DNA of 13,674 nt, from contig JAEYUT010000051.1 in the NCBI GenBank assembly GCA_023432305.1, positions 1 to 13,674 of the forward strand. Reading direction: 5' to 3'. Below are positions 1-12,000 of the stretch, in pieces. The stretch is from Actinomycetes bacterium. Lineage in GTDB: Bacteria > Actinomycetota > Actinomycetes > Actinomycetales > Microbacteriaceae. The notes under the pieces are model-generated. The model searched no databases. It was not told the origin of the DNA and was given only the letters and a program-made list of their open reading frames with translations. Made by a program: the position numbers and the translations under genes. Numbering within the stretch: the stretch's first letter is position 1; every line of letters begins with the position of its first letter.

Positions 1-3000
1 CCCACGGAGCACTTCGATCTCTACTACGTGAAGATCAACTCGCGGGTGAGCCCCTACGTCACGAGCGTCGACATCTACCGCACGGTCGATGGCGTCGAGA
101 CCCTCTGGAAGACCGTCGAGGGTCCGCTGGAGGAGTTCAACAGTGTCGAAGGCACCTACTCGCGCATCGGAACGGCTCGGCCCTCGAGCACCGACGCCGA
201 CCTCTTCCGCACGCCGACCTCCACCGAGGACGCCACGCACCCGTACTACAAGAACCCGTGGGACGCCGACGTCGATCCCAGCCAGCCGGTCAGCCGTGTG
301 CGCGTGAACCTCGAGTTCACCCGTGAGAGCGCCGACGCGACCCCGCAGCTCAGTGGGCGGTCGCACCGTGCGATCGAGTTCATGGGTCGCTTCTACGAGA
401 CCTCCACCGGCGACAAGGCGACGGGCATCGCGTCGACCGACACGTTCGGCACGAAGAAGCCGATCACGCGCAGCTACACGGGCTCGCCGATCTACTCGCT
501 CGTGGCTCACCCGTTCGCGCAGACCCGCACGGGTGCCGAGACCACCACCTCGAACCCCAAGCAGGTCATCACGATGGGCCTCGAGGGCCACTACCTGGCC
601 AGCATCTGGAACGTCAACAACGCCGACTGGTACTACTACAACGGCCACGGTCCCGACATCTACAGCCCGGTCTGGACCGAATTCGACGAGTGGCTCGAGT
701 TCTATGATCCTGCGTCGTTCCACGACCGGCTGCTGTATGAGTTCACGTACCCGGCGAACCCCGGATCCGACCCGACCTACAACCTGAAGGCGACCACGAT
801 CGCCATCGAGAAGGCGTCGGCGCTGCAGTATCTGACCGGCCTGCGCATCGACTACACCTCCTACGCGGAAGAGCCGGACGACGGGTCCGGCGCGGGTGCG
901 GTCGCACCCGCTGGCACCGGCAGCGTGAATCTGGCGATCGATGCCGCGATGCGCGCGGAGATCCTCGAGGCCGGCACGTTCCTCGTCACGTACGACAACA
1001 CGCTCAGCCCCGGATTCCACCGCACCGGCGCGGGCACGTACAGCGTGTCGCTTGGCGAGGGCGCCCACCCCACGAAGTTCGAGGCGAAGTTCGAGGAGGT
1101 GCGGGGCTTCGGAGACCGCACCGCCGAGCTCCGCGGTGTGCAGCAGGACACCCTGGGGGCCGACCTCACCGAGGTCGACGTGCGCGTGGGCGGCGTCGTC
1201 GCGGGCAACAGGGACCTCGTGGGCACCACGCGTCTGTACCGTCACAGCGACGCGGACGTCGACGCCGACCGCGCCCCCACCCTCATGCACACGACGAGCG
1301 CGATCCTGACGGGCTACACCCCGAAGCTGGGCGCCACGATCGACATGTCGTTCGACGCGCTGTCGGTCTACGACTACACCACCGACGGCACGACGCCCAC
1401 CACGTCGACGATGAACGCGCGCGTGCGCAACACCTCCGAAGCCGACATCACCGACTTCACGATGACGCTCACGCCCGATGCGGCGTTCCGGTCGCGTTCG
1501 CTCTCGATCCCTGCCGCAGCATTCGACGGGCAGTGGAAGGTGGCGAAGGTCGTCATCGAGCAGGCGCAGGGCGTGCGCGAGGTGCCGCTGACGAGCTTCG
1601 CGTACGACGCGACGACCGACAGCTGGGTGCTCGACATCGTCTCGCTGTACCCGGATCTGCTGACGCAGAGCACCTACGACGTGGACTTCAGCTCGGATGC
1701 GACCCTCGTCTCCCGTCTGCTCAAGAACGTGCAGATCACCTACTCGGCTGTGCGGGATGACAAGGGCAAGCCGGTCACGCGCATGTGGGGTTCCCTGGCG
1801 CAGGGGACGGATCTGCCCACCGCGATCACTGATCGTCCCTACGCGTCGCTGACGGGTGTGTGGGTCGACGAGTCGGCGGATGGGCCCGATTGGGGCTCGA
1901 AGCCCACGTTCCGCGACCCCGGCTACAAGGCCGAGACGTCGAGCCGCCACTACAGCCAGTTCACGGTCGCGGTCAGCGACGTGGTCACCCCGCAGGTGTT
2001 CACGACGTCGGCTGTCAGCGGCACCGGCAACGGCGGCTCGAAGCCCTCGCTCACCCGCTACGGCACCCAGGGCTATGCGCCGGCGGTGCTGCACCGTCTC
2101 TCGCAGCTGAGCCTGTATGGCACCCACCTCACGGAGGGGCTCGCCGCTGCAACTGACTCAGAGGGCTACTTCTACGACGCCGACACCGGCACGCAGATCA
2201 GGTCCGGGAACATCGCCGTGGGCGACACCACCAAGGTCCTGTACGAGCTCCGCAACACGGCAACAGCCACCAGCGGCTCTCTGCCGGTCTACGAGCCCCG
2301 CGGGCACTTCACCGCGCCGGACGGACTCGTGATCTCGGATCTCCAGGTGATCACGGCATCCCCCGACGCCCGCATCAGCACGGTGATCGCCGATCAGGGC
2401 CGCACGCCCATCACACCCGCCGCGACCGATGTGACGGTGTCGGCGATCAACCCGGAGAAGCTGCGCACGGTCGTGTTCGATCGCCTGTGGCTGCAGCCGC
2501 AGGAGTCGGTCTTCGTCCTCGTCGAGTACACCGCAGTGAACGACTTCGACGCGGCCGACCTCTTCGCCACGCAGGATGAGTCCGTTCTGCCGTACTCGTA
2601 CGCGCGCGCCGGCTACCTGCACCAGCTGCAGGACTACGTGGTGAGCGGCGGCGGCGTCAATGGCGCCGGAGCGGACACGAATGTCACCGGCGACTACGAC
2701 GCCGACGGCACCGCCGAGCACCTCGCTCGGGTGCACCCGACGTACCGCTATGCCGACCCCGATCGCATGCTCATCTCGAGCGCGTTCAAGGTCGAGAGCC
2801 TGTCGGGCACCCCGATGACGCTCGACATCTCGCGCATCGAGAACGAGATCCTGCACGACAACACCCACGCGATGCTGTACGTGACGCTCGACACCCGCGA
2901 GCGCGGCTTCGAGCTCACCGAGCTGCCGCAGCCGGCCGGCCCGGCCGGCTACCCTGCTCCCGCGGTCTCCATCGAGATCGACGGAGAGTGGGTGACCTAC

Positions 3001-6000
3001 GACAGCGACATCCACGACCTGGCGGATGTGAACCGCCTGCGTTTCGACTACGGAATCGTGGACGCGCTCGGTGCCGACGGCAAGGTGCTCACCTTCCCGT
3101 CGTTCCAGGTGAACGGGATCGGACACTGGCAGTCGCGTGGCGACCTCAACGCCAAGTCGTACGAGATCATCTCGCAGGCGCGGCTCGTGCTCACCCACCA
3201 CGATGGGGCCGAGGCGGGCAACCCGGCAGTCGCGTCGTACCAGTACGCGCCCACCGCATCCGAGGTCATCTACAAGGCGATCCCGGTGATCGACCTCGAC
3301 CTGAAGTCGTTCGACGACAAGGGCGATGCTCTGACCCCGGACACCCCGGCCGGAGAGCTGGGCAAGGTGTCGTACCGGCCCGGTGACGCTGTGCACATGA
3401 AGATCACGGCGCGCAACGCGAACACCGACCGCACCGTGGACACCGGCTTCGGCAAGGGCCCCCTGCTCACGCCGGTGGTGTTCGACCGCATCCCCGAGTA
3501 CATCGAGACCGCTCTCGGTGACTACGTGGACGCGGACGGCACGTTCGACGTCGCAGCCGCGGTCGCCAAGGGCGACCTGGTGATCCGGCACTATGACATC
3601 GAGGGCGAGCCTCGTGACGACGTCGCCCTGCCGACGGCCACGATGGTCGAGGTCGAAGGGCTCGACGTCGGAGGTGCGCAGGAGTTCGCGAACAACCGCC
3701 ACAACGATCGCTGGGGCCTTCTGTCGAACGCCTCGCCGACCGACACGAGCGTGAACCCGGCGGACACGATCACGTTCCAGACGATCACCTACACCTTCCC
3801 TGACGCGCTCGGTCGTGGCGAACGTCTCGAGATCATCTACTCGGGCACCATCCGCGAGGAGGACCTCCCGGTCGCGACCTACCCTGATGGCCGCAGCGTG
3901 TACGCGCCGCTGAGCGGCTGGTACACGGCGAACACCCCCCTCGCTCAGACCGTGAACCAGTACGACATGGACATGGCCGCGCTTCTCCACGACGCGGGCA
4001 TCTCCGGATCGCGCGGCCACGAGATGACCCCGGAGGAGTTCCTCTCGACCTCCTCGTCGTGGGTTCCCGGAGATGTGACGGAACGCCGCCGCCCGGACTC
4101 CAACTCCGGCTACATCGACACGTACTACGACTCGTCGGCGGACAGCGCACGTTCCCACCAGGTCTACCTCCAGCAGCGCCAGGACAGCCTCCTCTTCGAA
4201 TCGAAGACGGGAACGAACCAGGACGACAACTGGCGATTCGTGACGACCGCGCGCGTCTCGGGCACCACCGCGTCGCACCCGGAGCGAGTGCTGTGGGCGC
4301 AGGACTCGATGCAGCTGAGCCGCGCCTGGCTGTACGCCGCGAGCGAGATGACCCCGCTGCGGGAGCGCACCGAGACCAACGGTGTGTCGGATGCGAACTT
4401 CTACGAGCACGACGGCTCGCTGAACCACATCGACATCAACCGACGCGGCTACTCCGAATACGGATACGACAGCTACACCTACGCGGTGCAGCTCGATGAG
4501 ATCTTCACCGTCAACCTGCACGCCGTGAACATGGGTGACCACGCCATCGAGAGCGGCCTCGAGTACATCGAGGTGCTGCCGCTCGGCATCAGCCCGTATG
4601 CGGCCGACGGCTCTCTGCTGGGTGTGAAGGCCTTCCAGGGCGCAGAGCCGATCGTGCTTCCCGAGGGCAGCATCGAGGTCATCCAGAAGCCGGGCGACCC
4701 GATCACCTATGCGGCCCCCGCGCAGTCGCAGGAAGCGGAGACCTACGAGACGGCTGCCTTCGAGGAGGAGGCGCCGTACGTGGTGCGGATTCGGGTGCCC
4801 AGTGCGCTCGAGGGGATGTTCCACGCGAAGACGTCGACCCTCACCTCCAAGTACCAGCGCATCGAGCTGACCGTGCGGGTCGCGGAGGAGTCCTCGCACC
4901 TCGTCAGCGGCAAGGCGTACTGGTATGACCAGCTGACCGTCACGAGCATCGACGAAGAGCCCTACATGGAGCTCTACGCCTCGGTGGCGGACGGCGCCGG
5001 ATACGGGGCGTTCACGACGGGCGCGTTCAACGCCTACAACGAGAAGCGCTACCTGAACGACGCCATCGAGCGGGGTCTCGACCTCGACGGCCTCTACTAC
5101 GCCTGGTACAGCGGTGGTTCCTACCTGTCGTTCGAGCCGCACGGGATGTACATCCGAGGGCTCAACGCGCAGGCGACCCGCACGACCGTCGGAGCGAAGC
5201 CGGCCGTTGTGACGGGCGACCAGATCGCCATGCGTGTGCCCACGCTGCGCGTGTGGAACGAGGTGAAGAAGGACTCCTACTCGAGCGCCTACCACAGCAC
5301 GATCCAGGACTACACGGTCGACCTGTACGAGCAGTTCACCGTGAACGCCACGGTCGAGAACCAGCAGATCGAGACCCAGGACGACATGATCCGTGCGCGA
5401 AGCGGATACAACTGGTACAGCGGCGACTACCTGAACGACGAGGTGTGGACCCGCACGCCGCAGACGATCGGCGGAGCCCGTGGATCGTGGTTCGACCCGA
5501 CCGTGACGATCGCTCTGCCGTACGGCATCGTGCCGGTGCTCGAGGGCGGCGACATCGCGCGCTACTCCGAAGACGTCGCCGCGCAGCAGAAGGTCGAGTT
5601 CTCCGCGAAGATCAGCGACATCACGTACACGTCCACCACCCCGGTCGCCCAGGCGTCGGGAGTGGGCCTCGAGTCGGGCGACGTCTCCGAGTACCTGAAG
5701 GTCTCCGTCGAGCGGGTCGAGAGCGAGCACGGTGTCCGGTACGTGCTGCACTTCACGGCAGACGACACCGCCGAAGCGCAGCGGGTGATGCACGAGATCG
5801 CGTACAACCAGTCGCTCACGGTGTCGCCGCGCGTCATGGTGGTCGATTCGCCGTCGTTCGGCGAGGACCCGGGCGAGAAGTACTACCAGCAGATCGTCAC
5901 GCTCGCGCACACCGAGCGACCGGTCTCGTACCCGGTCGTGAGCGGCGCGCACGCGACGGGCTCGGTTCCTGCCGGAAAGAGCGGCGACCTGGACGGATCG

Positions 6001-9000
6001 CGCGGCAACGGCAACCAGCCCTTCTACAACGACAAGAACCGTCGTGACGCGACGAGCACGTGGCAGAGCAACTTCGGGGCTCTGCGCATCACCGAGCGAC
6101 TCATCTCGGCCACGCAGTCCTTCACGAAGGCGTCGGAGATCGCGCTGCACACCAACGGCAAGTGGAACACGGCGGCGGGGGAGATCCTGCCGGATGAGGT
6201 GACCGCGACGACCGTGGATCGCGGCGCCTACGGCGGCACCCAGCTCGTGCTGCGTCAGCCGACCATCGTCAACCAGACGACGGCGAGCACCTACGCGGAT
6301 GCAACGCTCCAGGAGACGCTGCAGGTCGATCCGGCCGGCAAGTTCTGGGTCTCCACCGAGGTGCGCAACCGCGCCGTCAGCAAGGCGAACCCCTACGAGC
6401 AGATCCAGACCGCGGGCGATGTGCACAACTCGCGCTTCCTCGTGACCGACTTTGTGACCTCGTTCGCGCTGAAGACGGGCGACGTGCGCCTGGTGATCGA
6501 CGGGAAGGTCCTCACCCGGGCCGAGTTCGAGGCGCTGGACTACACGGTCACCGCGGTGACGGAGGACGAGCGCGAGGGCGCCGGCGAGCGTCAGATGATC
6601 CAGTGGATGGTGACGACGCCCGATGAGGGAACCGGAACGTTCGGCAAGCTGCGCTCCGGCGACCGCTTCGAACTGCGCTACCAGCTGCAGCTCGTCGACG
6701 GATTCGACGGGGACGCCACCACCGGAGGCCCCACCTGGATCCACGACGCGCTGAAGGTCGACTCGTACGTCTCGGTCATCGCCGACGACACCGACCTGAT
6801 CGAAGGCGCCCAGCGCATCGATGACTTCATCGTTCAGCCGATCCACTCGTTCGGCTACGAGACTCGCGTGGAGGAGGGCGTCTCCACGCCTGACTTCGAT
6901 GCAGACGGAGCCAGGACCACGCACTTCGCCTGGGATCCGGTGACGCTCGAGATCATCAAGCCGCGCGCGGAGGTTCGTGTCAACACGTCGCGCCCGCGTC
7001 TGGAGTACACGAGCGATGACCCGGACGTGCCGCTCACGGGTGACAACTACTTCAACTCGTCCGACGACATCGAGTATCTCGTCACGCACGTGAAGAACAC
7101 CGGCTCGGGTCTCAAGGACATGGTGATCGAGCAGATCCTGCCGACCAGCGACGCCAAGACCGACCCCTCGGTGAGCCTCAGCACGGACGTCATCACGAAC
7201 ACCCTCAAGAGCGTCTCGTCGGGCACGTGGGAGTTCCCGCAGGAGACCCTCGACCGACTTGCGGCAGCGGGGAAGACGGTCGACCAGGTGTTCCAGGTCG
7301 AGGTGCAGGTGTCGAAGGCGGTCGCCGTCGACGGCTACGAGACCGACTCGTGGACGAGCCTCGGCACCAACAGCCCTCTGACCAACACCCGGTACGACAT
7401 CGCGGCAGGTGAGAGCGCAACGGGCTACAGCAAGGTGCGCGTCATCGTCCGCTCCCTCGACGACGACTTCCTCATCCCCACCGGCACCCGTCTTGCGATC
7501 GATGCGGACCCGGCGAAGGACGGCTCGCAGGACGTCACCGAGACCGACCCCAACAACTACGCGACCACCGTGTTCCCGGAGGGGGTCACCGACAACGCCA
7601 TCCGCGTGACCATGCGCGCGGCGTCGCAGAAGAAGCAGACGGTCTTCATCTACGACACCGTGCAGGTGTGGGCCAACTATGTGGCCGAGGCGCGAGCGAA
7701 GATCGCCCAGGATGCCACCCGGTCCTTCCTCACGCCGTCGCGCCCGGTGGTCAACGTGCTGCACGATGCGCTCTACTACCGCTCGGACAACACCCAGCCG
7801 GATGAGACCCGGTACGGATGGTCGGACAACACCGCCATCAAGCCGGTCGCATTCCTGAAGTTCCGCGGCGAGGTGGTGAACGCCGACGACTCCATGTGGA
7901 ACACGAGCCCCGATTCGGAGGAGTCGCGCACCTACGCTGAGGACACGCTCATCAACCCGGTGCTCAGCTTCGAGCTGCCGAGCGTGATGTCGATGAGGAA
8001 CAACCTCACCTACGTGCCCGCTTCGGAGGTGACGGCGGGTCACCCGCTCAACGACGACCACCGCTCGCAGTACCCGCTCGTCGAGAAGGACGACGCCTAC
8101 CAGTGGACGTGGAAGCTGGTTCGCGCTGACGGCACCGAGGCGAGCCTCGACTCGTACCTCACGCACACCGACGTCTACTCCGGCCCGTGGCCCGGAACGG
8201 ATAAGGACGTGGTCACCGTGTGGTTCGACGGCATGGTGTTCCCGGGCGACAAGGTCGTGGTGGAGTTCATCGGACTGGTGGAGGAGTACACGCCGGGCGC
8301 GAACTCGGACGACGTCACCTCGCGGGTGTACGCGACCAACAGCACCGGTCTGCTCCAGCCGCTCAACTCGGTCTGGAACAGCGGCAACCGTCTCGGCTAC
8401 GTCACCGACCACGATGACCTCGACGACAACAAGCTGCTGAGCGACCGTCTGGTGTTCACCGAGCGTCAGCTCTTCCAGTACGAGGTGTACGACAACTTCG
8501 GCAAGCGCAAGACGGCCTACTCCGACCTCAACCAGGCCGGAACCGCCGGGCAGACTCTCACGCCGGTGCGGGAAGGCGGGAAGTACACCTTCACCGTCGC
8601 ACTCGACAACACCAAGGAGCAGGAGGAGACGCCGTACCCGTACCCGATCATCTACGACGTGCTCCCGCACGTCGGAGACACCTCGATCTTCAACAGTGCG
8701 GAAGCGCGCAAGTCGAAGAGCTCGGGTCTGCTCGACCTCGACAGCTTCTCGCTGCGACGCGACGGCGCCACCTCGACGGTGTACCCGACGAACAAGTACA
8801 CGATCTACGTCGGCCCGTTCCGCAAGGAGAACGGCACGATCGTCGAGTCCACGATGGTTCCGACGACGACCGCATCCACCCAGGCGTTCTACGACAGCCT
8901 GGGGACCCCGTCCGCCGCATCCGCGGTGCGCAGCGAGCACTTCGTGACGCTTGCGGAGTTCCGGGCTGCGGTGGCCGCGGACGCGAGCCTTCTGCCGAAG

Positions 9001-12000
9001 GCCCGCACGCTGCTCGTGCTGTTCAACGACCCGGCGGAGACGCTGCCGGGCCAGAGCAAGCTCACCCTGACCTACGACATGACGTCGCCGCTGAACGCGC
9101 CGGTGTTCCTCGAAGGCTCGAACACGGCAGCCACCGCTGACGACTACGCGCAGTGGAACTCGTTCGCGGGCACCCAGCGCAAGGACAGCTTCAAGCCGCA
9201 GGAGTCCAACAACGCGGGCGTCTACGTGACCGAGCAGGCGGGAACCGTCTCGATCGGCAACTACGTCTGGCACGACGTCAACTACAACGCCGCACAGGAC
9301 GAGGGAGAGACCTGGGTCGACGCGAACGGCCGCACGCTGCTGAAGCCGTCGAAGGATCTCGACTTCGACGGGCACATCGACGACCCGGGAATCGACGGCG
9401 TCACGGTGACGCTCCTCACCGAGCGCGGCAACTACGCCGACGCGAAGGGACGCGCGATCTCGCAGCTGAGCGGGAAGTGGGTCGTGATCGACGACATCAC
9501 GGGTGCCGTGGTGCGCGACGACCTCGGCCAGACGACCGCCTCCGACGGACCTCTGGTCACCACGACGCGGACCGACATCCACGGCAACGCGGGGTACTAC
9601 GTGTTCTCCAACGTCGCACCGGCCACCTACCGGGTCATGTTCGAGTTCCCGAGCGCCTACGACCGCTACAGCGTCACCACCACGGAGGTCTTCCAGAAGA
9701 CCGGTGTCGACGTGTTCCGTGCGACCGAGGCGGATACCGTGCCGGCGGCGAGCGCGGATGCCCGCCTGGTCGCGGTCACGGACGCCGCGCGCGTCACGAC
9801 CGAAACGGCCGACGCGGTGCGCATGGCCTTCGATCTCGGCGTCGCCCAGCAGATCCGCTTCGGCGGCGTCATCTGGGAGGACCGCAACCGTGACGGCACG
9901 CGCGTCGCGAGCGAGCCCGGTCTCGACGGCTACACGGTTGCCCTGCTCCACGCGGACGGCACCCCCGTGCTCGACCGCGAGGGCGAGCCGTACACGACGG
10001 TCTCGGCCGCAACGGGAACGAAGGGCTCCTACGAGTTCGACTTCCTGCCGAGCGCGTCGGAGTACCTGATCCAGGTGACCGACCCCGACGGCGGGTACGA
10101 CGTCACCTTCCCGGTGACCCCGCTGCTGCGCTCCGCGAACCCGTTCGAGTTCGCGGACGACAGCGACGGCGTGCTCGTGGAGCTCGACGACGAATCGCTC
10201 ATCGTCCGCAGCAACCCGATGGACTTCGGCCGTGAGGGGCTGTTCGCGAGCGGGTTCGCCGACCGGATGACCGTGAATGTCGGCTACTACCAGCGCTCGA
10301 ACCTCGCCGTCATCGGCGACCGAGTCTGGGATGACCTCGACCGCGACGGCATCCAGGACCTCGGCGAGCCAGGAGTGGGCGGACAGAAGCTGAACCTGCA
10401 CAAGTACCTCCAGAACGAGGACGGCGTGTGGGAGCGCGACGACACGTTCACCGCGACCGCGGTGTCCGATGCGCAGGGCTTCTACTCCTTCCGCGACGTG
10501 GAGGCGTTCGACCTCACGAGCAAGGACGAGCTGATCGAGTACCGCTACGCGGTGTCGGTCGCCGCCCAGGACCTCCTGGCCGGGTACACGCTCGCTCCGG
10601 AGCGTCAGGGCGCGCGCACCGACCTCGACTCGGACTTCCGACTCGACGGCACGATGCGGATCTCGGACGATGGCACCGGGCTGGTCTCGCTCATCGCCGA
10701 CGCCTCGGGGGCCGAGCCGGTGATGCGCGACGACGTGACGATCGACCTCGGTCTGATCGTGCACGCAACCGCCCACATCGCCGGTGAGATCTTCATCGAC
10801 GATCAGTCCGACGGCACCAAGGTGGGCGACGACCTCGCCGACCCCCGCTACACGGTCACCCTCCAGGAGAGCCGAAACGGCGGGGCATGGACGGAGGTCG
10901 GCGCGGTCACCGCGACCAACGCCTACCGCTTCGACGATCTGCCCACCTACGACGACGCGAGCCGCACCCTGATCGAGTACCGCGTGGTCGTCTCGGAGAT
11001 CCCGCTGTGGTACTCCGTGACGTCCCACAACTCCGGTGACGACGAGGTCGACAGCGACTTCGTCGAGGACGCCCGCGGGTCGACGATCACCGCGGTGTCG
11101 GATGTCCACGTGCTCGCCGAGTACGTCGACGGACATCTGGTTGCGGTCGACACCCGCACCGCGATCTCGCAGCCGAATGTCGATCTGGGGCTTCGCGAGC
11201 CGGCGAGCATCATCGGCGGGCTGGTGTGGGAGGACTCCGACCTCGACGGCCTCCGCACGGCGGACGAGACGCCCATCGCAGGTCGTGAGGTCACCCTGTG
11301 GGAGCTCATCGACGGCGCCTGGGTGCCCGCGACCGACATGGACGGACGCGGCGTCGCCGTGTCGGCCGAGAACGGCGAGTACCGCTTCCGTGTCGCTCCG
11401 ATGCACTTCGACGACTCCGCGGCGAACTTCCTGCAGCCGCGCGAGTACCGCGTATCCGCACAGCGTGACGGCTGGCAGACCTGGTCGCCGGTGAATGTCG
11501 GAGACGACCCGCTCGTCGACAGCGACATGACGGCGCCTGCGGAGGAGTTCGGCACCATCCACACCGGCATCAGCGGCCAGTTCTCGATCATCGAGATCGA
11601 GGAGGGGCTCGCCGTGCCCGCCACCCAGCGTGACGACGTGCAGATGGACATGGGTCTGCAGTCGCAGAAGCACACGGTGATCGTGGGCGGACGCGCATGG
11701 GGTGAGACGCTCGAGGACGGTCTCCGCCAGGACGGCGAGTCGCCGCTTGCCGGGCTCACGGTGACGCTGTGGGAGCTCGTCGACGACGAGTGGGTCGTGG
11801 CCGAAGACGCCACCGGCACCTCCACTCGCACCACGGATGCGGACGGCCGCTACGCGTTCACCGTCATGCCGGTCGACTGGAATGAGACGCACGACACCTA
11901 CCTCGCGCCGCGCATCTACCGCACGTCGGTGGATGTCCCGACCGGGTACCGTCTGAGCGGCGGAGACAGCGTGACGGCGACGCTCGACGGCTCGCGCGTG

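Noticed and set aside
28..30. GTG as the start of the giant gene
   Set aside because: The frame is open to base 1 with coding-like content before it, no Shine-Dalgarno sequence, and no signal peptide after it. The true start is upstream.
5253..6047. Plus-strand frame of 264 codons inside the giant gene
   Set aside because: It is an out-of-frame shadow with Arg/Gly/Pro-rich composition and no domain; the overlapping frame has clear repeat homology.
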